NCBI GenBank assembly: GCA_964370635.1
Contig: CAYJJU010000025.1
Span: forward strand, 1 to 25,927
Length of the DNA: 25,927 nucleotides
Reading direction: 5' to 3'
Origin: SIG603 sp964370635
GTDB lineage: Bacteria > Bacillota > Clostridia > Oscillospirales > Acutalibacteraceae
Positions 16,458 through 22,608 of the stretch are shown here, piece by piece; position 1 is the first letter of the stretch, and each line of letters opens with the position of its first letter. A model generated the notes under the pieces. The model was not told the origin of the DNA, ran no database searches, and saw only the letters and a program-made list of their open reading frames with translations. The position numbers and the translations under genes were made by a program.

Positions 16458-17555
16458 ATCCAAAACACCCGGTTTATCGTCAATTTTCATTATCGCTTCT
16501 TTTGCAAAGCTTGTTTCAAGGTCTACAGTTCTTCTTAAATCACTGCTTTTATTAAAGCTTTCCATTATCTCTAATACGTGAAGTGTTTGCTTGTATGTTG
16601 TTCTGCACTCTCTTCCCGTTTCTAGCGATTTTGCCATGTCTGCAAGGCCTAAGGCTCTGCTGTTTTCTTTGTAGCCGAACATCAGTGGCATTTCTTTGTA
16701 ATCGCTGTCTTTTCTGTGGAGCAGTTTTATAGTGCCGCTAAAGAAATTCGGGTCGGGCACTACCAGTGTTCCGTCTGTTCCATAAATTTCAAACCTTGCT
16801 TGCGAATTGCTAACCACGTCAAATGTCGTGAAAATTGTGCCCACTGCCCCATTTTCAAACTCCATCATACCAGTTACGTAGGTAGGAACATCAACTTTTA
16901 TTTCCTCACCAAACTTTTCACTGCTTGTAATAGTTCTTGTAGGGAATGATGCTTTCGCAACGCCTGTCACGCTTTTTACACCGCCCACTAAATTTGTAAG
17001 CGCTGTCACATAATAGGGTCCCATGTCGAGCATAGGGCCGCCGCCGTGCTTGTAATAAAACTCAGGGTCATGATGCCAACCCTCGTGCCCTCTGCATATC
17101 ATAAACGCCGCCGCACCTATTACCTCGCCTATAGCGCCGTCTTCTATAAGCTTTCTACAAGTTTGTATGCCTGCACCTAAGAATGTGTCGGGTGCACCAC
17201 CTATTAATAGGTTTTTTTCTTTAGCTAGCTCTACAAGTTTTTTACCCTCTTCATACGTTGCTGCAAGCGGTTTTTCACTGTATACATGCTTTCCACTTTC
17301 AAGGGCCGCCTTTGATACATCAAAATGCTCGTAAGGTCTTGTAAGGTTTAATACTATGTCAATTTCGCTATCGGCAAAAAGCTCATGCATGGTGTCATAG
17401 ATTTTTGGTATATTATATTTCTCTTTTGCCGCCTGTGCCCTAGATTTTATTAAATCACACACTGCAACTATTTGAATTTCTTTAAACATGTTTGTGATAT
17501 TTTCAAGATAAATTGAGCTTATATCGCCTATTCCAACTATTCCAATATTTTTCAT
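16455..17555 (-). CDS. Gfo/Idh/MocA family oxidoreductase
   Basis: A 366-residue NAD(P)-dependent dehydrogenase-like protein, probably acting on a sugar, inositol or related polyol. The N-terminal Rossmann fold has IGIVGIGDISSIYL; the EKP motif is in VYSEKPLAATYEEG (94-96); the C-terminal alpha/beta domain has GGGPMLDMGPYYVTAL and FEIYGTDGTLVVPDP. GHEGWHHDPEFYYKHGGGP is typical of the family. ATG 17553-17555 is chosen over an in-frame TTG at 17565 because that TTG forms part of the GGAGG site. It lies 12 bp after the ThuA-like gene, a common partner, so both likely act in one carbohydrate pathway. The stop codon lies at the edge of repeat copy A. The substrate cannot be read from sequence. 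Confidence 0.9.
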   Translation of the reverse strand: MKNIGIVGIGDISSIYLENITNMFKEIQIVAVCDLIKSRAQAAKEKYNIPKIYDTMHELFADSEIDIVLNLTRPYEHFDVSKAALESGKHVYSEKPLAATYEEGKKLVELAKEKNLLIGGAPDTFLGAGIQTCRKLIEDGAIGEVIGAAAFMICRGHEGWHHDPEFYYKHGGGPMLDMGPYYVTALTNLVGGVKSVTGVAKASFPTRTITSSEKFGEEIKVDVPTYVTGMMEFENGAVGTIFTTFDVVSNSQARFEIYGTDGTLVVPDPNFFSGTIKLLHRKDSDYKEMPLMFGYKENSRALGLADMAKSLETGRECRTTYKQTLHVLEIMESFNKSSDLRRTVDLETSFAKEAIMKIDDKPGVLD

Positions 17556-17567
17556 ACTGACCTCCAA

Positions 17568-18290
17568 TTAATACATTTTTGCAGAATTTAAAAATCTGTC
17601 AACTGTTAAATTATTATCTTTGGCAAACTGCTTGCCCTCTCCTGCCCATAGCATGCCACGCTCCATTAAAAGCTGTGCCGACGGTGAATTTTCAAACACA
17701 TCGTCGTGATGTCCCAGAGAGTTGTAAAAAACTCTGCCATTGCCCCAATATTTTGTCCAAACCACGGGCATATCAATCGGTTTATTTGATATATGATAAT
17801 AAGACACTGACGGAAATCTTGTGGTGGCAAGCACTTCTATACATGGGTCGACATGGAGGTAATAATGTTCACTGCAAACAGGGAAATCCTCTATACCCTC
17901 GGTAATTGAAGACGAATTTCTGTTAATATTTACGGTGTAATTTATTCCATCTCCACCCGGATGGCTTACCCATTGACCGCCTGTGATAAATTGCCACTGT
18001 GTGTTGTTTCTAAATGAGTCGCACATGCCGCCATGGCAACCTGCAAGGCCAACGCCTGCGCCTATTGCAATCTCTAAATTTTTCACATATGCTTCGTCGA
18101 TTACGCCCATAGTGTGGCAAGGCACAATTAAATCAAGTTCCATAAGCTTATCAAGGTCTTTTAGGCAATCTAAGGTGTCGCTTACTTCTACCTCATAACC
18201 GTTTTTTTGTAAAAGCCCTGCAAACCTATTTGCAACCAAATCCGGCTCATGTCCGTCCCAACCACCGTGGAAAATCAATGCTTTTTTCAT
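17568..18290 (-). CDS. ThuA-like (trehalose utilization family) protein
   Basis: A 240-residue protein of the ThuA-like family, which has a class I glutamine-amidotransferase-like fold. It shows KKALIFHGGWDGHEPDLVA at the start, VPCHTMGVID, AGCHGGMCDSF, SEHYYLHVDP and PVVWTKYWGNGRVFYNSLGHHDDVF, a hallmark ending of the family. ThuA proteins are linked to sugar oxidation (for example 3-keto sugars) and are often encoded beside Gfo/Idh/MocA dehydrogenases, as here. GGAGGT lies before the ATG. No signal peptide is seen. A catalytic role is not proven for most members. Confidence 0.88.
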   Translation of the reverse strand: MKKALIFHGGWDGHEPDLVANRFAGLLQKNGYEVEVSDTLDCLKDLDKLMELDLIVPCHTMGVIDEAYVKNLEIAIGAGVGLAGCHGGMCDSFRNNTQWQFITGGQWVSHPGGDGINYTVNINRNSSSITEGIEDFPVCSEHYYLHVDPCIEVLATTRFPSVSYYHISNKPIDMPVVWTKYWGNGRVFYNSLGHHDDVFENSPSAQLLMERGMLWAGEGKQFAKDNNLTVDRFLNSAKMY

Positions 18291-18326
18291 AAATTACCTC
18301 CGAAAATTTAAATTAATATTAAAATA

Positions 18327-18347
18327 GGTGAGCATTATACGCTCACC
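18327..18347. terminator. Hairpin between the membrane-protein gene and the ThuA gene
   Basis: Stem GGTGAGC (18327-18333) and GCTCACC (18341-18347). On the minus strand the tail is TATTTTAAT, so it could end transcription of the 18354-18797 gene. The loop, read on the minus strand, contains a perfect TATAAT (18334-18339), so it could instead be a -10 box inside an operator-like palindrome serving the ThuA/oxidoreductase pair. No good -35 is seen. Confidence 0.5.
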
Positions 18348-18353
18348 CATTAA

Positions 18354-18797
18354 TTATTTACTTTGTGCGGCCACCCGTTCGGCAACAACAATTATATTTG
18401 ATTTTTTATCTTTTCTTTTGATTGACTTATTTAAATTAAACACAATCAAGACAACAAATATAATCGCAACAACCACGAGGGCTGTAACCGACACCACATT
18501 GACATTAGACGTAAGTTCCGGACTCTGTGCAAGCGGAGCCGGTTCATCCTCTAAATCTATGAGCATATTTGAAGTACTTGCATGTGCAACTGCTGCGGGA
18601 GCTAAAACCTGTAGGCCTCCGCTAATCATATCGTAGGCAATGTCTTTGCCTTTTTCTACAGAAATATTTTCAAGTTGATGGTTTAAAAAATCATCATACT
18701 CGTATTCACGAACTTCCTCTACTTCTTCTCCGAAAGCTACTATGCTAAACGAAAGCATAACTACTATAGTCATGAAAATTGCTGAAATTCTCTTCAT
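18354..18797 (-). CDS. Small single-pass membrane protein of unknown function
   Basis: A 147-residue protein of no recognised family. It has an N-terminal signal peptide (about 1-22, with AFG before EEVEE as a possible cleavage site and no lipobox). An acidic outer part (about 24-98, with YEYDDFLNHQLENISVEKGKD) follows, then a strong TM segment (about 101-121) and a basic cytoplasmic tail (KSIKRKDKKS). Topology is thus outside-in with a short inner tail, as in small sensors or accessory subunits. AGGTG precedes the ATG. It has its own candidate promoter at 18842-18870 and lies 63 bp from the ThuA gene on the same strand. Confidence 0.75.
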   Translation of the reverse strand: MKRISAIFMTIVVMLSFSIVAFGEEVEEVREYEYDDFLNHQLENISVEKGKDIAYDMISGGLQVLAPAAVAHASTSNMLIDLEDEPAPLAQSPELTSNVNVVSVTALVVVAIIFVVLIVFNLNKSIKRKDKKSNIIVVAERVAAQSK

Positions 18798-18841
18798 ATG
18801 TAAACACCTAATTTATTCATAATTAATATATATCATTGTTT

Positions 18842-18870
18842 TTATAATACAAAAAACAAAACTGTTACAA
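18842..18870 (-). promoter_or_regulatory. Candidate promoter for the small membrane protein
   Basis: On the minus strand TTGTAA (18865-18870), a 17-bp spacer and TTATAA (18842-18847). The rest of 18871-19042 is very AT-rich and shows nothing further, except a short CTTTAGGGCAAAAT at about 19029-19042 that matches part of the repeat core and may be a remnant. Confidence 0.4.
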
Positions 18871-19042
18871 AACACTAAATGCATTTTAACATATAATCTT
18901 ATAAAAATCAAGCAATATTATTAAATTAACATCATTTTTTCATATTTTACCATATTTAATTGTTGTTTTGTGTTACTATTTTTGTTCTATCCTAACATAA
19001 ACTATTACAAATTGTCATAAACACTAGCTTTAGGGCAAAATG

Positions 19043-19066
19043 AAACGGCGGCAAAATTGCCGCCGT
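19043..19066. repeat. 24-bp palindrome, left copy flanking repeat B
   Basis: A GGCGGCAAAATTGCCGCC-centred palindrome. The same 24 bases recur at 19370-19393 on the other side of element B. One copy may be the original terminator of the rubrerythrin operon and the other a duplicate made on insertion. Confidence 0.85.
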
Positions 19067-19369
19067 CAGCGTGTCAAAAAAGTCCTACTTTTTTGCACAT
19101 GCTGTCAGACTGTCGAAAAACCTCTGTTAGGAAAAAAATTGCACAAATGAGTAGGCGTAAGGAAACTTTTTCTATCGCAAAAACTTTCCTCTTTTGCCCT
19201 TTTAGGGCAAAATTCACCTTCAAAAATGCTCTTCTAAGGATAAGATTTCGTTTTCTGCGGAAAACGCCTTAGGGCTCAGCCCTAAGTACCCGAAATTTTT
19301 TGAAAAAAATTTAGTAAAACTTTTATTAATTGTCATTATGACGAAACCCATACTTTTTTTGACACGCTA
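19067..19369 (+). repeat. Hairpin-array repeat, copy B, with terminal inverted repeats
   Basis: A non-coding element of about 300 bp. Its left end AGCGTGTCAAAAAAGT (19068-19083) is the inverse of its right end ACTTTTTTTGACACGCT (19352-19368), apart from one extra T. The left end also folds back on an internal copy as a hairpin (19067-19103). Inside are the same three core hairpins as copy A (19192-19212, 19249-19266, 19268-19286), and 19172-19323 is identical to 16291-16442. The same orientation as copy A and the lack of any gene suggest a MITE-like, non-autonomous element. Which transposase could move it is unknown. Confidence 0.85.
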
Positions 19370-19395
19370 AAACGGCGGCAAAATTGCCGCCGTTT
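19370..19395 (-). terminator. Hairpin terminator of the perR-rubrerythrin operon; right copy of the flanking palindrome
   Basis: A perfect GC-rich stem AAACGGCGGCA/TGCCGCCGTTT, 13 bp after the rubrerythrin stop on the minus strand, ending in TTTT. The first 24 bases are repeated at 19043-19066. Confidence 0.65.
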
Positions 19396-19408
19396 CTAAC
19401 TGATTAAA

Positions 19409-19951
19409 TTAACCGAAATATCTATTTAGTAGACCTTCGAAAGCTTTTCCGTGTCTCGCTTCGTCTTTAGCCATTTCATGTACTGTGTCATGAATTGCAT
19501 CTAGATTTGCTTCTTTTGCACGTTTTGCAAGGTCAAATTTGCCTGCTGTAGCGCCGTTTTCTGCCTCTACTCTAAGCTCTAGATTTTTCTTTGTGCTGTC
19601 TGTCACACACTCGCCTAGAAGCTCTGCAAATTTCGCTGCATGCTCTGCTTCTTCCCATGCTGCTTTTTCCCAGTACATGCCAATTTCAGGATAACCTTCT
19701 CTGTGTGCAACTCTTGACATTGCAAGATACATTCCTACCTCTGTGCACTCGCCTGCAAAGTTTGCTCTTAAATCTTCCATAATGTCGTCGCTTGAGCCTT
19801 GAGCTATGCCTACTACGTGCTCTGCTGCCCATGTCATTTCACCAGTTAGCTCTTCAAATTTTGAAGCCGGCGCCTTACATAGCGGACATGCCTCGGGTGC
19901 TTCGTTTCCTGTGTGAACATAGCCACATACCATACATCTGAATTTTTTCAT
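19409..19951 (-). CDS. Reverse rubrerythrin
   Basis: A 180-residue non-haem iron protein that reduces hydrogen peroxide in anaerobes. A rubredoxin-like Cys4 iron site comes first (Cys6, Cys9, Cys22, Cys25 in FRCMVCGYVH and ACPLCK), followed by a ferritin-like di-iron four-helix domain (about 40-178) with GECTEVGMYLAM, WEEAEHAAKFAELL and KDEARHGKAFEGLL. The rubredoxin domain at the N-terminus is the reverse of classical rubrerythrin. ATG 19949-19951 is chosen because the upstream in-frame TTG overlaps GGAGG. It follows perR by 14 bp, and peroxide induction by loss of PerR repression is expected. Confidence 0.95.
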   Translation of the reverse strand: MKKFRCMVCGYVHTGNEAPEACPLCKAPASKFEELTGEMTWAAEHVVGIAQGSSDDIMEDLRANFAGECTEVGMYLAMSRVAHREGYPEIGMYWEKAAWEEAEHAAKFAELLGECVTDSTKKNLELRVEAENGATAGKFDLAKRAKEANLDAIHDTVHEMAKDEARHGKAFEGLLNRYFG

Positions 19952-19965
19952 ATTGTCCTCCAAAA

Positions 19966-20370
19966 TTAATTAATTATTTTTTTATCACGGCATGCATTGC
20001 ATAGACCGTGAAACATAACATCGTGTCCAAAAATTTCAACGCCATACTCGTTTGACAAAGAGGAAATTACTCCCGAACTTATAAACATTTTATCAATATC
20101 AATTATTGAACCACAATCCTCACAAGTAAAGTGACTGTGTGGTTGCACATTGGCATCAAAATGTTCTTGCCCGTTATAAACACCGACACTCCTAATTTTG
20201 TTGTCCGTGCAGAGTTTTTTAAGATTTCTATAAACTGTGCCTAAGCTTAAATCATTATACTCAGGTTTTAATTTAGTGTAAATCCATTCTGCTGTCGGAT
20301 GAGTATTTGTCGATTTCAATGTGTCTATAATAGCAACACGTTTTCTACTGTAATTCTCCCTTATTGCCAT
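19966..20370 (-). CDS. perR: PerR-type Fur-family peroxide-responsive repressor
   Basis: A 134-residue metal-dependent repressor. The winged helix has HPTAEWIYTKL and LSLGTVYRNLKKL; the dimerisation and metal part has EHFDANVQPHSHFTCEDCG. Aligning to Bacillus PerR with an offset of 13, His24, Asp72, His78, His80 and Asp91 fall on the regulatory-metal ligands H37, D85, H91, H93 and D104; the Asp at the last site favours PerR over Fur. Structural zinc cysteines are Cys83/Cys86 and Cys124/Cys127. AGGAGG lies 11 nt before the ATG, a rather long spacing. It is the first gene of the perR-rubrerythrin operon. No perfect PerR box is seen. Confidence 0.9.
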   Translation of the reverse strand: MAIRENYSRKRVAIIDTLKSTNTHPTAEWIYTKLKPEYNDLSLGTVYRNLKKLCTDNKIRSVGVYNGQEHFDANVQPHSHFTCEDCGSIIDIDKMFISSGVISSLSNEYGVEIFGHDVMFHGLCNACRDKKIIN

Positions 20371-20416
20371 AAGCGGTAAATCCTCCTAAATAGTATTGAC
20401 ATTCTTGACAATTAAT

Positions 20417-20445
20417 ACTATAACATAAATTCTAAATTTTGTAAA
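20417..20445 (-). promoter_or_regulatory. Promoter of perR-rubrerythrin
   Basis: On the minus strand TTTACA (20440-20445), a 17-bp spacer and TATAGT (20417-20422) with an extended TGT. Nearby GATAATTAT (about 20455-20463) recalls part of a Fur/PerR site, and two TTGACA copies read on the plus strand at about 20394-20409; neither is convincing. Confidence 0.6.
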
Positions 20446-20489
20446 TATAAAAATGATAATTATTTTTGTTTTTGTTTATTTAACTATTA

Positions 20490-21164
20490 TTAAAGGGTTT
20501 CGGCTAATAATTTTGTTAAAGATTTCTGAGATTTGTCTTCGGAAACGGCCACAACCTGATCCCCACCCTTAAGAATGGTGGCACCATTTGGTATGATAAG
20601 CTCTTCGTTTCTCACAACAGAGATAAGAAGCGTGCCTTGAGGGAATTTAATTTCCTTAACTGCTACATTGTTATAAACCGTATTAGCCGGCAGTACCATA
20701 GTACAAATTGAAGCTTTGCCTTTATTTAGGGAAGCTAGCAAATGCATATGGTTAAGATTTGCCTCTTGCTCTATTAATCTTGTGATTATTTCAGTGCTAC
20801 TAACCGTAAAATCGACGCCTAAAAGCTGAAAAGTTTCAATATTTTTAGGATTACTCGAACGTGCAATCACTTTTTTTGCCTTAAAGTAATTTTTTGCAAG
20901 TTGAGACGCAACCAAATTGTCCTGGTCGCTTCCTGTTACCGCCATAAAACATTCGGTGTCATAGGTCTCTGCCGCCTCTAAAACGCTTACCGTTGTACAG
21001 TCGCCACAAATTATTTCTGCATCAAGCGCATCTGCAAGTTTTGCACACCTGTCTTTATTGCGCTCTATAAGGCTTACCGTATGCCTTTTTTCAAGCATTG
21101 CCCTTGCAAGGTGCATTCCTATTTTGCCACCGCCTGCAATTACTACTTTCATTCTTATGACCAT
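20490..21164 (-). CDS. TrkA/KtrA-type potassium transport regulator, second of pair
   Basis: A 224-residue cytoplasmic regulator of a Trk/Ktr-type potassium channel. The TrkA-N domain binds nucleotide (VVIAGGGKIGMHLA, acidic end LIERNKDRC, TGSDQDNLVASQLAK) and TrkA-C follows (about 140-224, with VKEIKFPQGTLLISVV and ILKGGDQVVAVSE). The partner membrane subunit (TrkH/KtrB) is not in the window. ATG 21164 has a weak GGCGG site; an internal ATG four codons later (MKVVIAGGG) is a reasonable alternative. It lies 87 bp after its paralogue, with a small CGGAC/GTCCG stem between (21199-21212). Confidence 0.87.
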   Translation of the reverse strand: MVIRMKVVIAGGGKIGMHLARAMLEKRHTVSLIERNKDRCAKLADALDAEIICGDCTTVSVLEAAETYDTECFMAVTGSDQDNLVASQLAKNYFKAKKVIARSSNPKNIETFQLLGVDFTVSSTEIITRLIEQEANLNHMHLLASLNKGKASICTMVLPANTVYNNVAVKEIKFPQGTLLISVVRNEELIIPNGATILKGGDQVVAVSEDKSQKSLTKLLAETL

Positions 21165-21198
21165 GTCATTTCCGCCGCATAAAACGCGATGAAAATTT

Positions 21199-21212
21199 CG
21201 GACTTTTGTCCG
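21199..21212. other. Small hairpin between the two TrkA genes
   Basis: Stem CGGAC/GTCCG with a TTTT loop, about 40 bp after the stop of the first TrkA gene. With a 5-bp stem it is weak as a terminator; it could be an RNA stability or processing site. Confidence 0.35.
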
Positions 21213-21251
21213 TGACTATCCTTTCCGCTTTATTTTCAAACTTTATTTTTA

Positions 21252-21875
21252 TCAGTCAATTTTTTTAGCATAAACTATATTATCTCCCGGTCTGATATAA
21301 TACTCTTCATCGGGTAAATGGAGATAAAAATTGCCATTGCCTTTTAACACGCCAAAGACAAGCTCGCCATCTTGCGCCTCTACTCCAGAAAGCAATTTTT
21401 CATACATTCTCTTGTCGGCTTCTTTTAATCTAAAGGACACCATATTGGTTCCTATGGAAATCTTTTGCATGTCAAAGGGAGATGTTATCGCGGAAATTAT
21501 TGATTCCCCTGCCATATTTGTAGGACAAACAGTTTTAAGTCCAAAGCTTTCAAAAATTGTCTCTCTAAAAGGGTCTGAAATTCTCGCTACAACAGTTTTT
21601 ATTCCAAAAATTCTCTTAGCAATTTGACCCACCGTAATATTTAAATTGTCATCTGATGTTGTGACCGCCACCGCATCACAACTCTCTATTCCTGCATGTT
21701 TTAAGTTTGATATATCCATGGGAAAGTCCAAGAATGTCACTCCGCCAAATTTAGGGCTTAATAAGGAAAGCTTATCTTCATCCTCCTCAATTAAGGCGAC
21801 TTCATGGTTGAGTTTGTCAAGTTCCTCGGCAACCTTTCTGCCAAGATGCCCACCACCAACTACTAAAATATTCAT
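21252..21875 (-). CDS. TrkA/KtrA-type potassium transport regulator, first of pair
   Basis: A 207-residue paralogue of the next gene. TrkA-N has ILVVGGGHLGRKVAEEL, VALIEEDEDKL and AVAVTTSDDNLNITVGQIAK; TrkA-C is about 135-207 with GVLKGNGNFYLHLPDEEYYI and RPGDNIVYAKK. GGAGG at about 21881-21885 precedes the ATG. It lies 25 bp after the SH3b lipoprotein and is likely cotranscribed with it. Paired TrkA proteins form hetero-octameric gating rings or bind nucleotide and c-di-AMP in other species; which applies here is unknown. Confidence 0.88.
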   Translation of the reverse strand: MNILVVGGGHLGRKVAEELDKLNHEVALIEEDEDKLSLLSPKFGGVTFLDFPMDISNLKHAGIESCDAVAVTTSDDNLNITVGQIAKRIFGIKTVVARISDPFRETIFESFGLKTVCPTNMAGESIISAITSPFDMQKISIGTNMVSFRLKEADKRMYEKLLSGVEAQDGELVFGVLKGNGNFYLHLPDEEYYIRPGDNIVYAKKID

Positions 21876-21900
21876 TTATACCTCCAAACAAAAGAGAACT

Positions 21901-22398
21901 TTATTCCCCTTCGCTACTTTCTGTATCGTCTGTGCCCTCTGTATCTTCTGTATCTTCACCGTCGTCCTCTGGCGTTGTAGCATCTTGTGCGTAGGCGTAT
22001 TCAGACATAACATTTGGCACTTCACTAGCCTCCACCCACACAAGCTCCGAATAGCTTGCCGTGATGTATGCTATCTCGTTTTTATAAGTTATTTGATACC
22101 AGCCGTCAAGCTCCAAATTTTCTGTATATGGAAAATGGTCGCCGTAAATCGTAGTCCCTAGTATCTCCGTGCCCTCATCGGTGTTAGGCGCATTCCTTAT
22201 ATTAACGCCGTCACCGTTTGCCTTAACAAGCACTTCCCCGTCTTTTGCCATTTCGGGCTCAGTGCTAGGCTCTGGTGTGGTTACCGATATACCGGGTGCC
22301 GACAAGGGTTCGACCTCACCCGCTCCAAAAATATTTTCACATGCCGTAAATGTTACAAGCATACTCACACATAAAATCACAAAAAAAATCTTTTTCAT
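21901..22398 (-). CDS. Lipoprotein with bacterial SH3 (SH3b) domain
   Basis: A 165-residue predicted lipoprotein. The signal peptide ends in FTAC (Cys20). A Pro/Glu linker (about 35-50) is followed by an SH3_3-type domain (about 62-120) with VNIRNAPNTDEGTEILGTTI, DGWYQITYKNEIAYITASY, the usual VNVRSGPS...GWYKV...GYV pattern. The end is a very acidic Thr/Glu/Asp tail (about 140-165). SH3b domains bind cell-wall peptides or support wall enzymes; none is fused here. AGAGGTG precedes the ATG. It is first in a run with two TrkA genes, an uncommon partner. Confidence 0.85.
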   Translation of the reverse strand: MKKIFFVILCVSMLVTFTACENIFGAGEVEPLSAPGISVTTPEPSTEPEMAKDGEVLVKANGDGVNIRNAPNTDEGTEILGTTIYGDHFPYTENLELDGWYQITYKNEIAYITASYSELVWVEASEVPNVMSEYAYAQDATTPEDDGEDTEDTEGTDDTESSEGE

Positions 22399-22447
22399 TT
22401 ATACACCTCTTAAAAGTAATATTATTTTTTCATTCATATCTAAAGTA

Positions 22448-22475
22448 ATTTTATCATATAATTAATTTTTTTCAA
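22448..22475 (-). promoter_or_regulatory. Candidate promoter for the SH3b lipoprotein run
   Basis: On the minus strand TTGAAA (22470-22475), a 16-bp spacer and TAAAAT (22448-22453). Confidence 0.45.
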
Positions 22476-22550
22476 GTATGATATTAACTATAAATTCAAA
22501 TTATTTTTAGACACGTAGGATATTATATCAAAAAATTAGCTTTATATCAA

Positions 22551-22579
22551 TTGTTTTTTCGCTCTTTATATTATATAAT
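22551..22579 (+). promoter_or_regulatory. Sigma-A promoter for the ABC-F gene
   Basis: TTGTTT (22551-22556), a 17-bp spacer and a perfect TATAAT (22574-22579). The leader is about 23 nt, too short for the attenuator and leader-peptide arrangement of antibiotic-induced ABC-F genes. Confidence 0.6.
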
Positions 22580-22608
22580 AGACTGTACAAATTTTTAGGA
22601 GAATATTT

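Noticed and set aside
20371..20470. PerR box upstream of perR
   Set aside because: The best match to TTATAATNATTATAA overlaps the -10 region with only about 9 of 14 positions, and GATAATTAT is only half a Fur-type site; too weak to call.
22399..22608. Antibiotic-responsive leader before the ABC-F gene
   Set aside because: The promoter leaves a leader of about 23 nt, with no room for a leader peptide or terminator-antiterminator pair.
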